Assembly: GCF_024171895.1 (NCBI RefSeq)
Contig: NZ_JAMTCQ010000012.1
Location: 182,283-246,282 of the forward strand
From: Prauserella halophila
GTDB taxonomy: Bacteria; Actinomycetota; Actinomycetes; Mycobacteriales; Pseudonocardiaceae
Reading direction: 5' to 3'
DNA: 64,000 nt
Of the stretch, positions 15,753 to 24,014 are shown one piece after another (position 1 is the stretch's first letter; every line of letters begins with the position of its first letter). The position numbers were made by a program, and so were the translations under genes. The notes below the pieces were generated by a model. It did not search any database and was not told where the DNA came from. It saw only the letters and a program-made list of their open reading frames with translations.

Positions 15753-17435
15753 CTAGCCGTACTCGGCCGGCGTGGTGCCCCCGGCCGGCGCTGTGCCTTC
15801 GGCTGATGCAGCCTTCTCAGTTGGCGCGGTGTGCGTTTCCCGCGTCGCGTCCGGCGCCGCAGCCGGGTTGGTGTCCTGCTCCGAATCGTGCCGGGCCCAC
15901 GAGTCGGCTGGGGATGCCGCCTCGCCGGGCGGGGTCGCCCACGTCTCGGTCGGCTCGGTACGGCCGCGCAGTTGGTACGTCTCGTGTGCGTGCCACCGGT
16001 CGCGTTCGCTCTCGCCCGCCGCGTCGATCGCCGCGCGGCTGGCGAGGATCCGCCCGCCGGCGTGCTTGGCGTGCTCGGTGAGGCGGGCTGCTTCGTTCAC
16101 GGCGTCGCCGATCACGGTGTACTCGAATCGGGTGGCGGTGCCGAGCTGGCCCGCGAAGGCAGGGCCGGTCGCGACGCCGATGCCGAGGTCGAGTTCGCCG
16201 CCCGCGGTGACCGCGTCGCGGATCGCCCGTGCCGTGCGCAACGCCGACGTCGCGGGGTCGGCATGGCGGGCGGGCGCGCCGAAGATGCACATCGCCGCGT
16301 CACCCTGGAACTTGTTGACCAGGCCGCCGTGGGTGCTGACGGCGTCGACGACCACCGAGAACAGACTGTTCAGCGTGCGTGCCACCTCGTCGGGCGCGAG
16401 CTCGGCGGCGAGGCTGGTCGAGTCGACGACGTCCACGAACAGCGCCGTCACCACGCGCACGTCCCCGTCCATCGACGCACCGTGTTCCAGGGCGTGCCGC
16501 GCCACGTCGTCGCCGACGTGCCTGCCGAACAGGTCCCGCATCCGTTCCTGTTCGCGCAGCCCCGTGGTCAGGTCGTTGACCGACGCCTGCAGCATGCCGA
16601 TCTCGCTCGCGTCGTCCACGCCGACGGTCAGGTCACGGCGGCCGCGGGCGATCTCGTCGAGCGCGTCACGCAGCCGGTGCAGCGGAGCCGCGACCGAGCG
16701 GGCGAGCAGGAACGTGGCGAGCGCACCGAGCAGCAGTCCGAGGAACGACAGCGTCATGAGGCTGTAGCGGGGGTCGCCGCCGAGGTCCGGCGGCAGCACC
16801 AGGATCAGCACCCCGATCATCGGAGCGCCGCTGGCGAGCAGCCACGTCACGACCAGTCGCGCGAGCACCGTCGTCGCCAGGGACGATCCCGGCGGCACGG
16901 CGCGCAGTGCCGCTGCCAGCAGCGGCCGCGCGACCCATTCGGTCGCCAGGTAGTTGAGCCCGACCGTGGCGATCCCGCCGAGCGCGATCGCCAAGGCGAC
17001 GCCCATCGCGTCGAACCACGTACCGAACACCGTGGTGAGCGTGCCCAGTACCACGATCCCGCCGAGCCACAGTGTCCCGCTGACCTTCGCCAGCTGAAGC
17101 GGCAGCCGCAGCGCACGGCGCGCTTCGTCGCGGGTCGGGGTGCGCCCGAGGACGAACCACACCACGGTGCGCCGTTGCAGGAATCCTGCCCACGTGGTGC
17201 CGATCAGCACCGACAGCAGGACGTATCCGGCTGCGACGACCGCGATGATCCATTCGGCGCCCTGTGCGTCCGCAGGCACACCCTGCAGCAGCAACACGAG
17301 GAACACGACGCCCGCACCGAAGAAGCTCGAGCAGAAGCCGAGCGCGGCGAGGCCGAGGCTGGTGCGGAGTACGGGGCGCAGCTGCTGCGGGAGCAGCGGT
17401 CGGGGCACGGGCACGGGGCCGATGGTAAAGCGCAC
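15753..17435 (-). CDS. Membrane-bound class III adenylate cyclase with HAMP domain
   Basis: A 560-residue protein. Six predicted membrane helices (about residues 25-250) are followed by a HAMP linker (SVAAPLHRLRDALDEIARGR, about 247-300) and a class III cyclase domain (about 325-480). The catalytic set is complete: metal ligands Asp335 (FVDVVDST) and Asp379 (KFQGDA), the adenine-selecting pair Lys375 and Asp444 (VIGDAVNEAARL), transition-state Asn447 and Arg451. Adenylate rather than guanylate cyclase is therefore expected. The layout is that of mycobacterial Rv3645/Rv1318c-type cyclases. The C-terminal 80 residues are Ala/Thr/Pro-rich. The start codon is GTG 17435. It is followed upstream by the SigF gene on the same strand after a 191-bp gap. 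Confidence 0.93.
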   Translation of the reverse strand: MRFTIGPVPVPRPLLPQQLRPVLRTSLGLAALGFCSSFFGAGVVFLVLLLQGVPADAQGAEWIIAVVAAGYVLLSVLIGTTWAGFLQRRTVVWFVLGRTPTRDEARRALRLPLQLAKVSGTLWLGGIVVLGTLTTVFGTWFDAMGVALAIALGGIATVGLNYLATEWVARPLLAAALRAVPPGSSLATTVLARLVVTWLLASGAPMIGVLILVLPPDLGGDPRYSLMTLSFLGLLLGALATFLLARSVAAPLHRLRDALDEIARGRRDLTVGVDDASEIGMLQASVNDLTTGLREQERMRDLFGRHVGDDVARHALEHGASMDGDVRVVTALFVDVVDSTSLAAELAPDEVARTLNSLFSVVVDAVSTHGGLVNKFQGDAAMCIFGAPARHADPATSALRTARAIRDAVTAGGELDLGIGVATGPAFAGQLGTATRFEYTVIGDAVNEAARLTEHAKHAGGRILASRAAIDAAGESERDRWHAHETYQLRGRTEPTETWATPPGEAASPADSWARHDSEQDTNPAAAPDATRETHTAPTEKAASAEGTAPAGGTTPAEYG

Positions 17436-17626
17436 GGGTGGGAGGCGGGAATGAGCACTGCCGGGATGCGGGAAATGAGCACGGGGTGGGACGCGGAAGG
17501 CGAGCAGAGCCGGAAGGCGAGCAGAGCTGGGAGGCGAGCGGGCTGGGAAGCGAGCAGGTCGGGAGGCGAGCAGAGCTCGGAGGCGGGCAGAGCCGGGCCG
17601 GCGAGCCGGCGGATTCGGCGCCGCGG

Positions 17627-18421
17627 TCAGGTGTCGTCGGCGAGGCCCTGCCGGAGTTTGGCGAGCGTGCGGGCCAGCAGCCGGGAGACGTGCATCTGCG
17701 AGATGCCGACCTGCTCGGCGATCTGCGTCTGGGTGAGGTTGTGGACGAAGCGCAGCGCGAGGATCTTGCGTTCCCGTTCGGGCAGCTGTCTCACGAGCGG
17801 CTGCAGGGTCTCGTGGTTCTCGACACCGGCCAGCGCCGCATCCTCCTCCCCGAGGGTGTCACCGAGTGCCAGGTTCTCGACCTCGCCGGAGAGAACCTCG
17901 TCGAGTGACATCGAGTGGTAGGCGTTGCCCGCGTCGAGGCCTTCGAACACGGCGTCCTGCGAGATGCCCAGGTGCTCGGCGATCTCGCTCGGTGTCGGCG
18001 CGCGGCCGAGTCGCTGGGACAGCTGCGTGCTCGCGTTGTTGATCGACAGGTGCAGTTCTTTGAGCCTGCGCGGTACGCGGATCACCCAGCCGGTGTCGCG
18101 GAAGTGGCGGCGTACCTCGCCCATCACGGTCGGCACCGCGAACGAGAGGAAGTCCGAACCCCGCCGCGGGTCGAACCGGTCGACCGCATTGATCAGGCCG
18201 ACCCGTGCCACCTGCACGAGGTCTTCCTTGGCGACGCCGCGTCCGGAGAAGCGCTGGGCGATGTGCTCGGCCAGCGGCAGGTGTCCGCGCACGAGCTCCT
18301 CCCGCAGTTCGGCTCGTCGGCGGTCGCCCTCTTCCAGCGTCACCAGCTCGTCGAACAGCGGGCTCAGGTGCTCGTAGTCCTCGGAGGAACCACGCGATCC
18401 GCGTTTGGTGGATTCGGTCAC
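17627..18421 (-). CDS. sigF: RNA polymerase sigma factor of the SigB/SigF/SigG group
   Basis: A 264-residue sigma-70-family factor with region 2 (LVRGHLPLAEHIAQRFSGRG, EDLVQVARVGLINAVDRFD, FLSFAVPTVMGEVRRHFRD), region 3 (LHLSINNASTQLSQRLGRAP) and region 4 (LPERERKILALRFVHNLTQ, then the helix-turn-helix QTQIAEQVGISQMHVSRLL). This is the stress/sporulation SigF type. The GTG start overlaps the stop of the anti-sigma gene by four bases (GTGA), the classic coupled arrangement of rsbW-sigF. Its activity is expected to be held by the anti-sigma factor encoded just upstream and released by anti-anti-sigma factors located elsewhere. Confidence 0.93.
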   Translation of the reverse strand: MTESTKRGSRGSSEDYEHLSPLFDELVTLEEGDRRRAELREELVRGHLPLAEHIAQRFSGRGVAKEDLVQVARVGLINAVDRFDPRRGSDFLSFAVPTVMGEVRRHFRDTGWVIRVPRRLKELHLSINNASTQLSQRLGRAPTPSEIAEHLGISQDAVFEGLDAGNAYHSMSLDEVLSGEVENLALGDTLGEEDAALAGVENHETLQPLVRQLPERERKILALRFVHNLTQTQIAEQVGISQMHVSRLLARTLAKLRQGLADDT

Positions 18422-18918
18422 GTAAGCGTCGGCTTTCGTTTGGTCAGTTCGACGTGCACCCGGCCGTGAGTTCCGTCGAACACGGCGTCGGGTGCTGCGC
18501 CGTCCGGTGAGATCTCACCTGCCGGTTCGAGCCACGTGGTCGCCGAGTCGGCGAGCGTGGTGAGGACCTTCCAGCCGAACGAGGCCGTGCTGGGGGGATC
18601 CTGATCGGGGGAGGGGACCGTGCCGTGGAAGCGGAGTTCGTCGGATTCGATCGTGAAGCGGCAGCGCATGGTGGAGCCGTTCTCGGCGCTGGTGATCAAC
18701 GTGGAGCAGGCTTCGTCGACGGCGAGCCGCAGGTCGGAGATGGCATCGAGGTCGAAGTCGGCGCGGGCGGCGAGGTTGGCCGCGATCGAACGGACGATGG
18801 GCAGATGCGTCAGGTTTGCACCGAGTCGTAGCTCGATGTCGTTCTCGGCGGCCAGGGCGTCCTGTTCGCCGCCGGCCGAATGTGCGCGCCCTGTCGACTC
18901 TGTCTCTGTCACTTTCAC
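18418..18918 (-). CDS. Anti-sigma factor, RsbW/UsfX-like GHKL ATPase
   Basis: A 166-residue protein with an HATPase_c fold. THLPIVRSIAANLAARADFD is followed by the N-box-like DLRLAVDEACSTLI (the ATP/Mg-binding asparagine position reads Thr/Leu, as in several actinobacterial RsbW homologues) and FGWKVLTTLADSA as the lid region. It binds SigF and, in the family, phosphorylates anti-anti-sigma factors. The start GTG 18918 overlaps the stop of a 27-codon ORF (18915-18998) with an excellent ribosome-binding site, so translation may be coupled to that leader. SigF follows with a 4-bp overlap. Confidence 0.9.
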   Translation of the reverse strand: MKVTETESTGRAHSAGGEQDALAAENDIELRLGANLTHLPIVRSIAANLAARADFDLDAISDLRLAVDEACSTLITSAENGSTMRCRFTIESDELRFHGTVPSPDQDPPSTASFGWKVLTTLADSATTWLEPAGEISPDGAAPDAVFDGTHGRVHVELTKRKPTLT

Positions 18919-18998
18919 CTCAGTGGGGACGGGCCTCGTGCGGGCCGTGGGTGTCTTTCCTCGATGATGACTGGTGACCGTGACCGTCTGTCACTCAC
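18915..18998 (-). CDS. 27-codon leader ORF coupled to the anti-sigma gene
   Basis: GTG 18998 is preceded by GAGGAGGTACAA, the best ribosome-binding site near this operon. The frame encodes MSDRRSRSPVIIEERHPRP and a few more residues and ends AGGTGA, overlapping the anti-sigma start GTGA by four bases. The product is a very basic peptide of 27 residues that resembles nothing I know. It may be a regulatory leader, or it may simply deliver ribosomes to the anti-sigma gene. Confidence 0.5.
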   Translation of the reverse strand: MSDRRSRSPVIIEERHPRPARGPSPLR

Positions 18999-19157
18999 TT
19001 GTACCTCCTCGTGACTCGGTTCGCAGGGTGCGTGTCCCGACCGCGGCCCGGGCAGGGTTACCCGTGATCGCCGTCGGGAAACGTCGGGTGGTGAGTCCGG
19101 CCACGCCCACCTCCCCGCGGGCGGCCGCCGGGAAGCGGGGCGGCCTATCGTCGCCTG

Positions 19158-19949
19158 GTGATCTGGTGGCATGCCGTTCTCATCGTGACGGCCGGCGTCT
19201 GGGCCGGGATGATCAACACCGTCGTCGGCTCCGGGACGCTGGTGACGTTCCCGGTGCTCGTGGCGCTCGGCTATCCGCCGGTGACCGCGACGACGTCGAA
19301 CGCGATCGGGCTCGCACCCGGCAGCGTCAGCGGCGCGATCGGCTACCGCCACGAGCTGCGCGGCCACGGGCGCGTGCTGCTGTCGTTCCTGCCCGCGTCC
19401 GTACTCGGCGCCCTGGTGGGGACCATCCTGCTGCTGTCGTTGCCCGCGGACGCCTTCGAGACGATCGTTCCGGTGCTCATCGTGCTGGCACTGGTGCTGG
19501 TGCTGGTGCAGCCGAAGGTGTCGGCGTGGGTGACGCGCAGGCGCCAGCGCGCCGGTGTCGACGACGCCGACGGCGGGTCGATGACCGCGAAGAGTGCGGC
19601 GGGACTGGTGACGCTGGTCTTCCTGATCGGCATCTACGGTGGGTACTTCACCGCGGCGCAGGGCGTGATGCTGATGGCGGTCATGGGCATCCTCATGACC
19701 CTGCCGCTGCAGACGCTCAACGGCATCAAGAACGTCCTGTCCGCGGCCGTCAACATCGTCGCCGGCACGGTCTACGCGTTCGTGGCGCCGATCAGCTGGC
19801 CGGTCGTGGCCCTGCTCGCCGTCGGTTCGGTCGTCGGTGGCCAGCTCGGTGCGAAGATCGGCAGGAAGCTGCCGCCCCGGGTGCTGCGCGGTGTGATCGT
19901 CGTCGTCGGTGCCGCTGCTGCCGTCCAGCTCGTGGTGCAGCAGCTGTGA
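19158..19949 (+). CDS. TauE/SafE (DUF81) family sulfite/organosulfonate exporter-like permease
   Basis: A 263-residue protein with eight hydrophobic segments arranged as two repeats. The typical N-terminal GMINTVVGSGTLVTFPVL and TTSNAIGLAPGSVSGAIGYR are followed by the repeat equivalent FLIGIYGGYFTAAQGVMLM and LNGIKNVLSAAVNIVAG. Members export sulfite, sulfoacetate or related anions; the substrate here is unknown. GTG 19158 opens directly on the first membrane helix. The gene is divergent from the anti-sigma/SigF unit, and a tandem repeat array starts right at its stop codon. Confidence 0.88.
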   Translation: MIWWHAVLIVTAGVWAGMINTVVGSGTLVTFPVLVALGYPPVTATTSNAIGLAPGSVSGAIGYRHELRGHGRVLLSFLPASVLGALVGTILLLSLPADAFETIVPVLIVLALVLVLVQPKVSAWVTRRRQRAGVDDADGGSMTAKSAAGLVTLVFLIGIYGGYFTAAQGVMLMAVMGILMTLPLQTLNGIKNVLSAAVNIVAGTVYAFVAPISWPVVALLAVGSVVGGQLGAKIGRKLPPRVLRGVIVVVGAAAAVQLVVQQL

Positions 19950-20034
19950 CACCACGGCACACGTGGCACCACCGCACACGTGTCACCGCGGCACACGTGT
20001 CACCACGGCACACGTGGCACCACCGCACCGCTTA
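19950..20034. repeat. 17-bp tandem repeats with a CACGTG core
   Basis: Four consecutive 17-bp units start at 19950, 19967, 19984 and 20001 (consensus CACCACGGCACACGTGK), followed by a partial fifth. Each contains the palindrome CACGTG. The array begins inside the stop codon region of the TauE-like gene and lies between it and the convergent hisC. Confidence 0.85.
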
Positions 20035-20113
20035 TGACACCGCACCGTGACCACGCCGCGTCACCGCAGGGAATCACCGTGACCCGCGCGCTGCGGGGGC
20101 GTCGGCGGGCGCG

Positions 20114-21205
20114 TCACTTGTCGAACGCGCGGGCCGCGGCGAGGAACAGGTCGTTCTCGGCCGGTTCACCGATCGTCACGCGGACCCCGTCGGGGGCGTA
20201 GCCGCGCACGACGACCTTGTGCTCCAGCGCGTGCTCGGTGAACTCCTGGGTGCGCTCGCGCAGCGGCAGCCACAGGAAGTTGGCCTGCGTTTCCGGCACC
20301 TCGAACCCGGCGTCGCGCAGCGCGGCCACGACCCGCGTGCGCTCGGCGATGATGCCGCGGCACCGCTCCATCAGTTCGTCTGCCGCGTCGAGCGAGGCGA
20401 TCGCCGCCCGCTGGGCCAGCGCGTTGGTGCTGAACGGCACGTAGACCTTGCGCAGTGCCGTGATCACGTCGGCGGGCCCGATCCCGTATCCCACGCGCAG
20501 GCCCGCGAGCCCGTACGCCTTGGAGAACGTCCGCAGCACGAGCACGTTCGGGTAGGTCCGGGCCAGCTCGACGCCGTCCGGGACGTCGTCGTCGGTAACG
20601 AACTCGCGGTACGCCTCGTCGAGGACCACCAGCACGTTCGAGGGCACGGCGTCGAGGAAGCGGGTGAGCGCCTCGCGGCGGACGACCGTGCCCGTCGGGT
20701 TGTTCGGGTTGCACACGAACACCAGGCGGGTGGCGGGGGTGATCGCGGCGAGCATGGCGTCGAGGTCGTGGGTGTGCCCATCGTCGAGCGGCACCGGTGC
20801 GGCCGCGGCGTTGGCGATCTGCGTGGCGATCGGGTAGGCCTCGAACGAGCGCCACGCGTAGACGACCTCCTCGCCGGGGGCGCACATCGCCTGCACGAGC
20901 TGCTGGCACAGCGCCACCGAGCCGCATCCGACGGTGATCCGTTCGGACGGCACGTCCAGTTCCCGGGAGATCCGCTCGGTCAGGGCCGTCGACACCATGT
21001 CCGGATAGCGGTTGACCTCGGTGGCGGCGTCGGCGATGGCGCGGGCGACACTCGGCAGCGGCCCCTGCGGCGTCTCGTTGCTGGCCAGCTTCACCGCCCC
21101 CGGTACGGTCCGTCCCGCGACGTAGGCGGGCAGGTTCGCCAGATCGGCCCTGGTGCGGGGCTGCTGCGCGGAAGAATTCGCCGGGGACTGGGGTGCGCTG
21201 GACAC
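20114..21205 (-). CDS. hisC: Histidinol-phosphate / aromatic aminotransferase (HisC-like)
   Basis: A 363-residue class I/II PLP aminotransferase. It has LASNETPQGP at residues 40-49, CNPNNPTG at 165-172, DEAY at 196-199, the Schiff-base lysine 229 in TFSKAYGLAGLR, and C-terminal TQANFLWLPL and GVRVTIGEPAENDLFLAA. The reaction is imidazole-acetol phosphate plus glutamate to histidinol phosphate. In mycobacteria the second copy HisC2 (Rv3772), in the same chromosomal neighbourhood as Rv3777-Rv3783, is also called a phenylalanine aminotransferase, so this gene is more likely the HisC2/Pat paralogue than the his-operon copy. GTG 21205 gives MSSAPQSPAN. Confidence 0.88.
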   Translation of the reverse strand: MSSAPQSPANSSAQQPRTRADLANLPAYVAGRTVPGAVKLASNETPQGPLPSVARAIADAATEVNRYPDMVSTALTERISRELDVPSERITVGCGSVALCQQLVQAMCAPGEEVVYAWRSFEAYPIATQIANAAAAPVPLDDGHTHDLDAMLAAITPATRLVFVCNPNNPTGTVVRREALTRFLDAVPSNVLVVLDEAYREFVTDDDVPDGVELARTYPNVLVLRTFSKAYGLAGLRVGYGIGPADVITALRKVYVPFSTNALAQRAAIASLDAADELMERCRGIIAERTRVVAALRDAGFEVPETQANFLWLPLRERTQEFTEHALEHKVVVRGYAPDGVRVTIGEPAENDLFLAAARAFDK

Positions 21206-21446
21206 GGTGACGGCTCCCTGCTCTCGATCTGCTCGTGTACTGCCTGCTCGTGTACTGCCTGCTCGGGTGCTGCCGCCCGCAGGATTCGTCCACGGGCCGC
21301 TTCCACGCGTTCCTCCGCGCGGTGTCGTCTCAACGTAACGCGGCCGGTGGGCTGCGGGCCGAGGCGATTCGAAATCGGCCGAACCGGTCGGCTCCCGCGT
21401 GCGTCGCAGCTACAGTTGCCGACATCGACCGGACCGGGGTGTGATC

Positions 21447-21932
21447 GTGACGGAACCCAGCACGACGCGTGACGACGGTGCGGAGCCCGCAGGAACCGTC
21501 GACGTGTCGTCGGCCGCGCCCGCGCTGGACTTCGCCGAGGGTGCGGCGAACCGGCTCGCCCCGGTGGCCGAGGAACTGAACCAGGTCAGGGACCAGATCG
21601 ACAACGGTGACCTGCGGCTCGACGAGGGCGCGGCTCATGCGTTGCTCGCGACGCTGCTGCAGCTGCAGGGCCACGTGCACCGGCTGATCGCCGACGCGGG
21701 CGAGAACATCGGCGCGCCGCTGCAGTTCGGGGACAACTTCGTCGGCGAAACCCTGGCCCGGCGACTGCAGGGTGCCGCAGACGGGGACGACAACGCTGCG
21801 CTGCCCGTACTCAAGGCGTACGCGGCGCAGCTGGACAAACTCGAGGGCATCGTGCGGGCCGCGGCCGGGATGATCACCACGACGGACGAGGACGCCGGGG
21901 AAGCCCTGTACACCATCGGGAGGTCCGAGTGA
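21447..21932 (+). CDS. Hypothetical helical protein in the ESX-associated trio
   Basis: A 161-residue, acidic, mostly helical protein (APVAEELNQVRDQIDNGDLR, ALLATLLQLQGHVHRLIADA). I recognise no named family, but its size, helix content and position ahead of a PPE/WXG-like gene and espG suggest a small ESX substrate or partner. The GTG at 21447 is chosen; GTG 21441 is also possible. Its TGA overlaps the GTG start of the next gene by four bases. Confidence 0.65.
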   Translation: MTEPSTTRDDGAEPAGTVDVSSAAPALDFAEGAANRLAPVAEELNQVRDQIDNGDLRLDEGAAHALLATLLQLQGHVHRLIADAGENIGAPLQFGDNFVGETLARRLQGAADGDDNAALPVLKAYAAQLDKLEGIVRAAAGMITTTDEDAGEALYTIGRSE

Positions 21933-23239
21933 TCGCGAACTGTATGCCGCTCCCGTGGCCGCCGAGGGAACCGGAAGGTCCGCAGCCCGGCAAGGACGCG
22001 CTGGAGTCGGAGTTCGACTGGCAGGTCCTGCCGCACGCCGAGCTGCACCGCATGGCCACGACGGGGGTGGACGCCGACACGGCCGAGCAGGTGTCGGACA
22101 AGTGGGCCGAGCTCGGCGCCCAACTGCAGGACATCGGTGACAGCCTGCGCGCCGCACTGCGGGAAGCCTCGGAAGGCTGGCAGGGCGGCGGCGTCGAGCA
22201 GGCCCGCAGGCGCGTCGAACAGCTCTCGACATGGACCGACCGGACCGCGCGCGACAGTCACGGCGTCGCCGCCGCGATCCAGGCCCAGTCGCATCTCGCG
22301 CAGTGGGCGAAGAACAACATGCCCGAGCCGCCCCAGGCCACGCTTCCGTGGCCGTGGCGCCCGCCGCTGATGCTCATGCCGGCAGGTGAGGCCGCATCCC
22401 CCGGACACGACGTCGTCGCACTCGGCGGGTCGCATCCGGACGGGGTCCGGGGGAGCAGTCTGCCGGGGGAGATCGACGTGCTGGGTGACGGCGTGTCCGG
22501 CGCTGCGGGTGGCACCGGCGGTGGTGTGGCCGATGCGCCGGGTGACGGCGGGTGGGCGCTGGGCCGCGGGACCACCGACCCGGGAGCACGCACGGGCGGC
22601 ACCTCCGGTGGTTCTGGCGCGGCGGGTACGGGCGGCGGGTTCGCCGAAGGGGCCGCGCTGCCGCAGGACCCGTTCGTCGACGCCGAGCGCCGCGAGGAGC
22701 TGCACCGCCAGGCCGCCCAGGTCATGCGGACGTACCAGCTCGAATCGGGCACCGTGTTCCGTGGCGTGCCGCAGTTCGTGATGCCCGGCGAGGACATCGT
22801 CAAGGACGACCCGCGGGACGAGGAGAAGTCGCCACCGCCGGACCGGGGCACCGATCCGGCGCACACGGGGCCGCCGCCGAGCGGGGGCGGCGGGTTCACG
22901 CCCGGTGTCGTCGCGGCGCCGCTGGCCGCGGGCGTGGCGTCGGGCATGGCGGCGGGGTCCGTCGGGGCCCCCGCGTCGGGCATGCAGACCGGTGCGGGCG
23001 CCTCGGGCGGCTCGCCGGGTGCTGTCGGCGGGCAGGCCGCGTCGGCGCCGGGTGCGGCGCGCGGCGGTGCGCCGATGGGCATGATGGGCGGCGGTGCGGG
23101 CGCGCGTCCGAACCAGGACGAGGAGTCCGAACACAGCTCGCCGTCGTATCTGCAGGAGGAGGACGACGTGTGGGGCATGCCGGTGGGGCAGGTCGCGCCG
23201 CCGGTGATCGGGGAACGCGACTGGCGCAGGGACGAGTGA
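21929..23239 (+). CDS. PPE/WXG100-like ESX-secretion substrate
   Basis: A 436-residue protein. The N-terminal 130 residues form a helical hairpin with a WXG-type turn (EGWQGGG, Trp84), like PPE and WXG100 substrates of type VII secretion. The rest is a long Gly/Ala/Pro/Ser-rich region with a short helical island (VDAERREELHRQAAQVMRTY) and an acidic C-terminus ending near VWGMPVGQV. It probably dimerises with a small helical partner, possibly the product of the preceding coupled gene, and is recognised by the EspG protein encoded next. GTG 21929 overlaps the upstream stop. Confidence 0.8.
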   Translation: MIANCMPLPWPPREPEGPQPGKDALESEFDWQVLPHAELHRMATTGVDADTAEQVSDKWAELGAQLQDIGDSLRAALREASEGWQGGGVEQARRRVEQLSTWTDRTARDSHGVAAAIQAQSHLAQWAKNNMPEPPQATLPWPWRPPLMLMPAGEAASPGHDVVALGGSHPDGVRGSSLPGEIDVLGDGVSGAAGGTGGGVADAPGDGGWALGRGTTDPGARTGGTSGGSGAAGTGGGFAEGAALPQDPFVDAERREELHRQAAQVMRTYQLESGTVFRGVPQFVMPGEDIVKDDPRDEEKSPPPDRGTDPAHTGPPPSGGGGFTPGVVAAPLAAGVASGMAAGSVGAPASGMQTGAGASGGSPGAVGGQAASAPGAARGGAPMGMMGGGAGARPNQDEESEHSSPSYLQEEDDVWGMPVGQVAPPVIGERDWRRDE

Positions 23240-23245
23240 CGGCGG

Positions 23246-24004
23246 GTGCGTGACGAGAGTTCCGGATGGATCACGCTCCACCCGGGCGAGTTCTACCTGC
23301 TGTGGCGGACGCTGGAGCTCGGCGACCCGCCTGTCGTGCTCGACGTGCCGCGGGCCGGTGCCACGGAGTCCCACCGCGCGGAGTTGGTCGGGCTGGCAGG
23401 CGAATCGCTGGCCGGCCGCGGGCTGGGCACGATGACGGCGCCGGACCGCGACCTCGTGGACCTGCTGCGCACGCTGGCGAATCCGGACGTGTCGGTGGAC
23501 CTGAGCGCATCGGGCGCGGACGTATCGTTCCGGTCGTACGGCGCGATCGGCGAACGCGGCGCGGTGACGGTGGGCACGTCGGGGGAGGACGTGCTGGTCG
23601 GGCCGGTGCGGCCCGACCAGCTGATCCCGACGATGCTCGAGGCGCTGCCGGACGTCGAAGCGGCCCCGGGCGCGCCCGCGAACGTCGGCTTCGCGGAGTA
23701 CCGCCGCGCCTGCCGCGCGGGCGAAGCCGAGGGCGCCAGCGGATTCCTGGACGCGTTGCGCGAGGCGGGCGTGCGGTCGTCGCAGGCCGCGATGTTCCTG
23801 CGCGCGGTCGAGGGCAGGCGTGCAGGCGGTTACGTCGGTGCCACGTCGCGCACGCGCGGGCGCACGCAGGGCACCGTGAACTGGGTCGATACCGAGCACG
23901 GCCGGTACGCGCTGCGTAAACTGGGGGACTGGGTCACCGTGACGCCCGCGGATGTGGCGAGATTGCGTGGCATGGCGGAGGAAATGGTCGACGACCTGAC
24001 TTAG
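23246..24004 (+). CDS. espG: EspG-family ESX secretion-associated chaperone
   Basis: A 252-residue cytosolic protein with the EspG pattern: an N-terminal LHPGEFYLLWRTLELGDPP, a central beta region (VSFRSYGAIGERGAVTVG) and C-terminal GRYALRKLGDWVTVTPADVARL. EspG binds the tip of PE/PPE dimers and keeps them soluble for export by the ESX membrane complex. It begins with GTG seven bases after the PPE-like gene stop, forming one unit with the two preceding genes. No ecc or myc core components are in the window, so the secretion apparatus must be encoded elsewhere. Confidence 0.87.
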   Translation: MRDESSGWITLHPGEFYLLWRTLELGDPPVVLDVPRAGATESHRAELVGLAGESLAGRGLGTMTAPDRDLVDLLRTLANPDVSVDLSASGADVSFRSYGAIGERGAVTVGTSGEDVLVGPVRPDQLIPTMLEALPDVEAAPGAPANVGFAEYRRACRAGEAEGASGFLDALREAGVRSSQAAMFLRAVEGRRAGGYVGATSRTRGRTQGTVNWVDTEHGRYALRKLGDWVTVTPADVARLRGMAEEMVDDLT

Positions 24005-24014
24005 GGTCGCGGGC

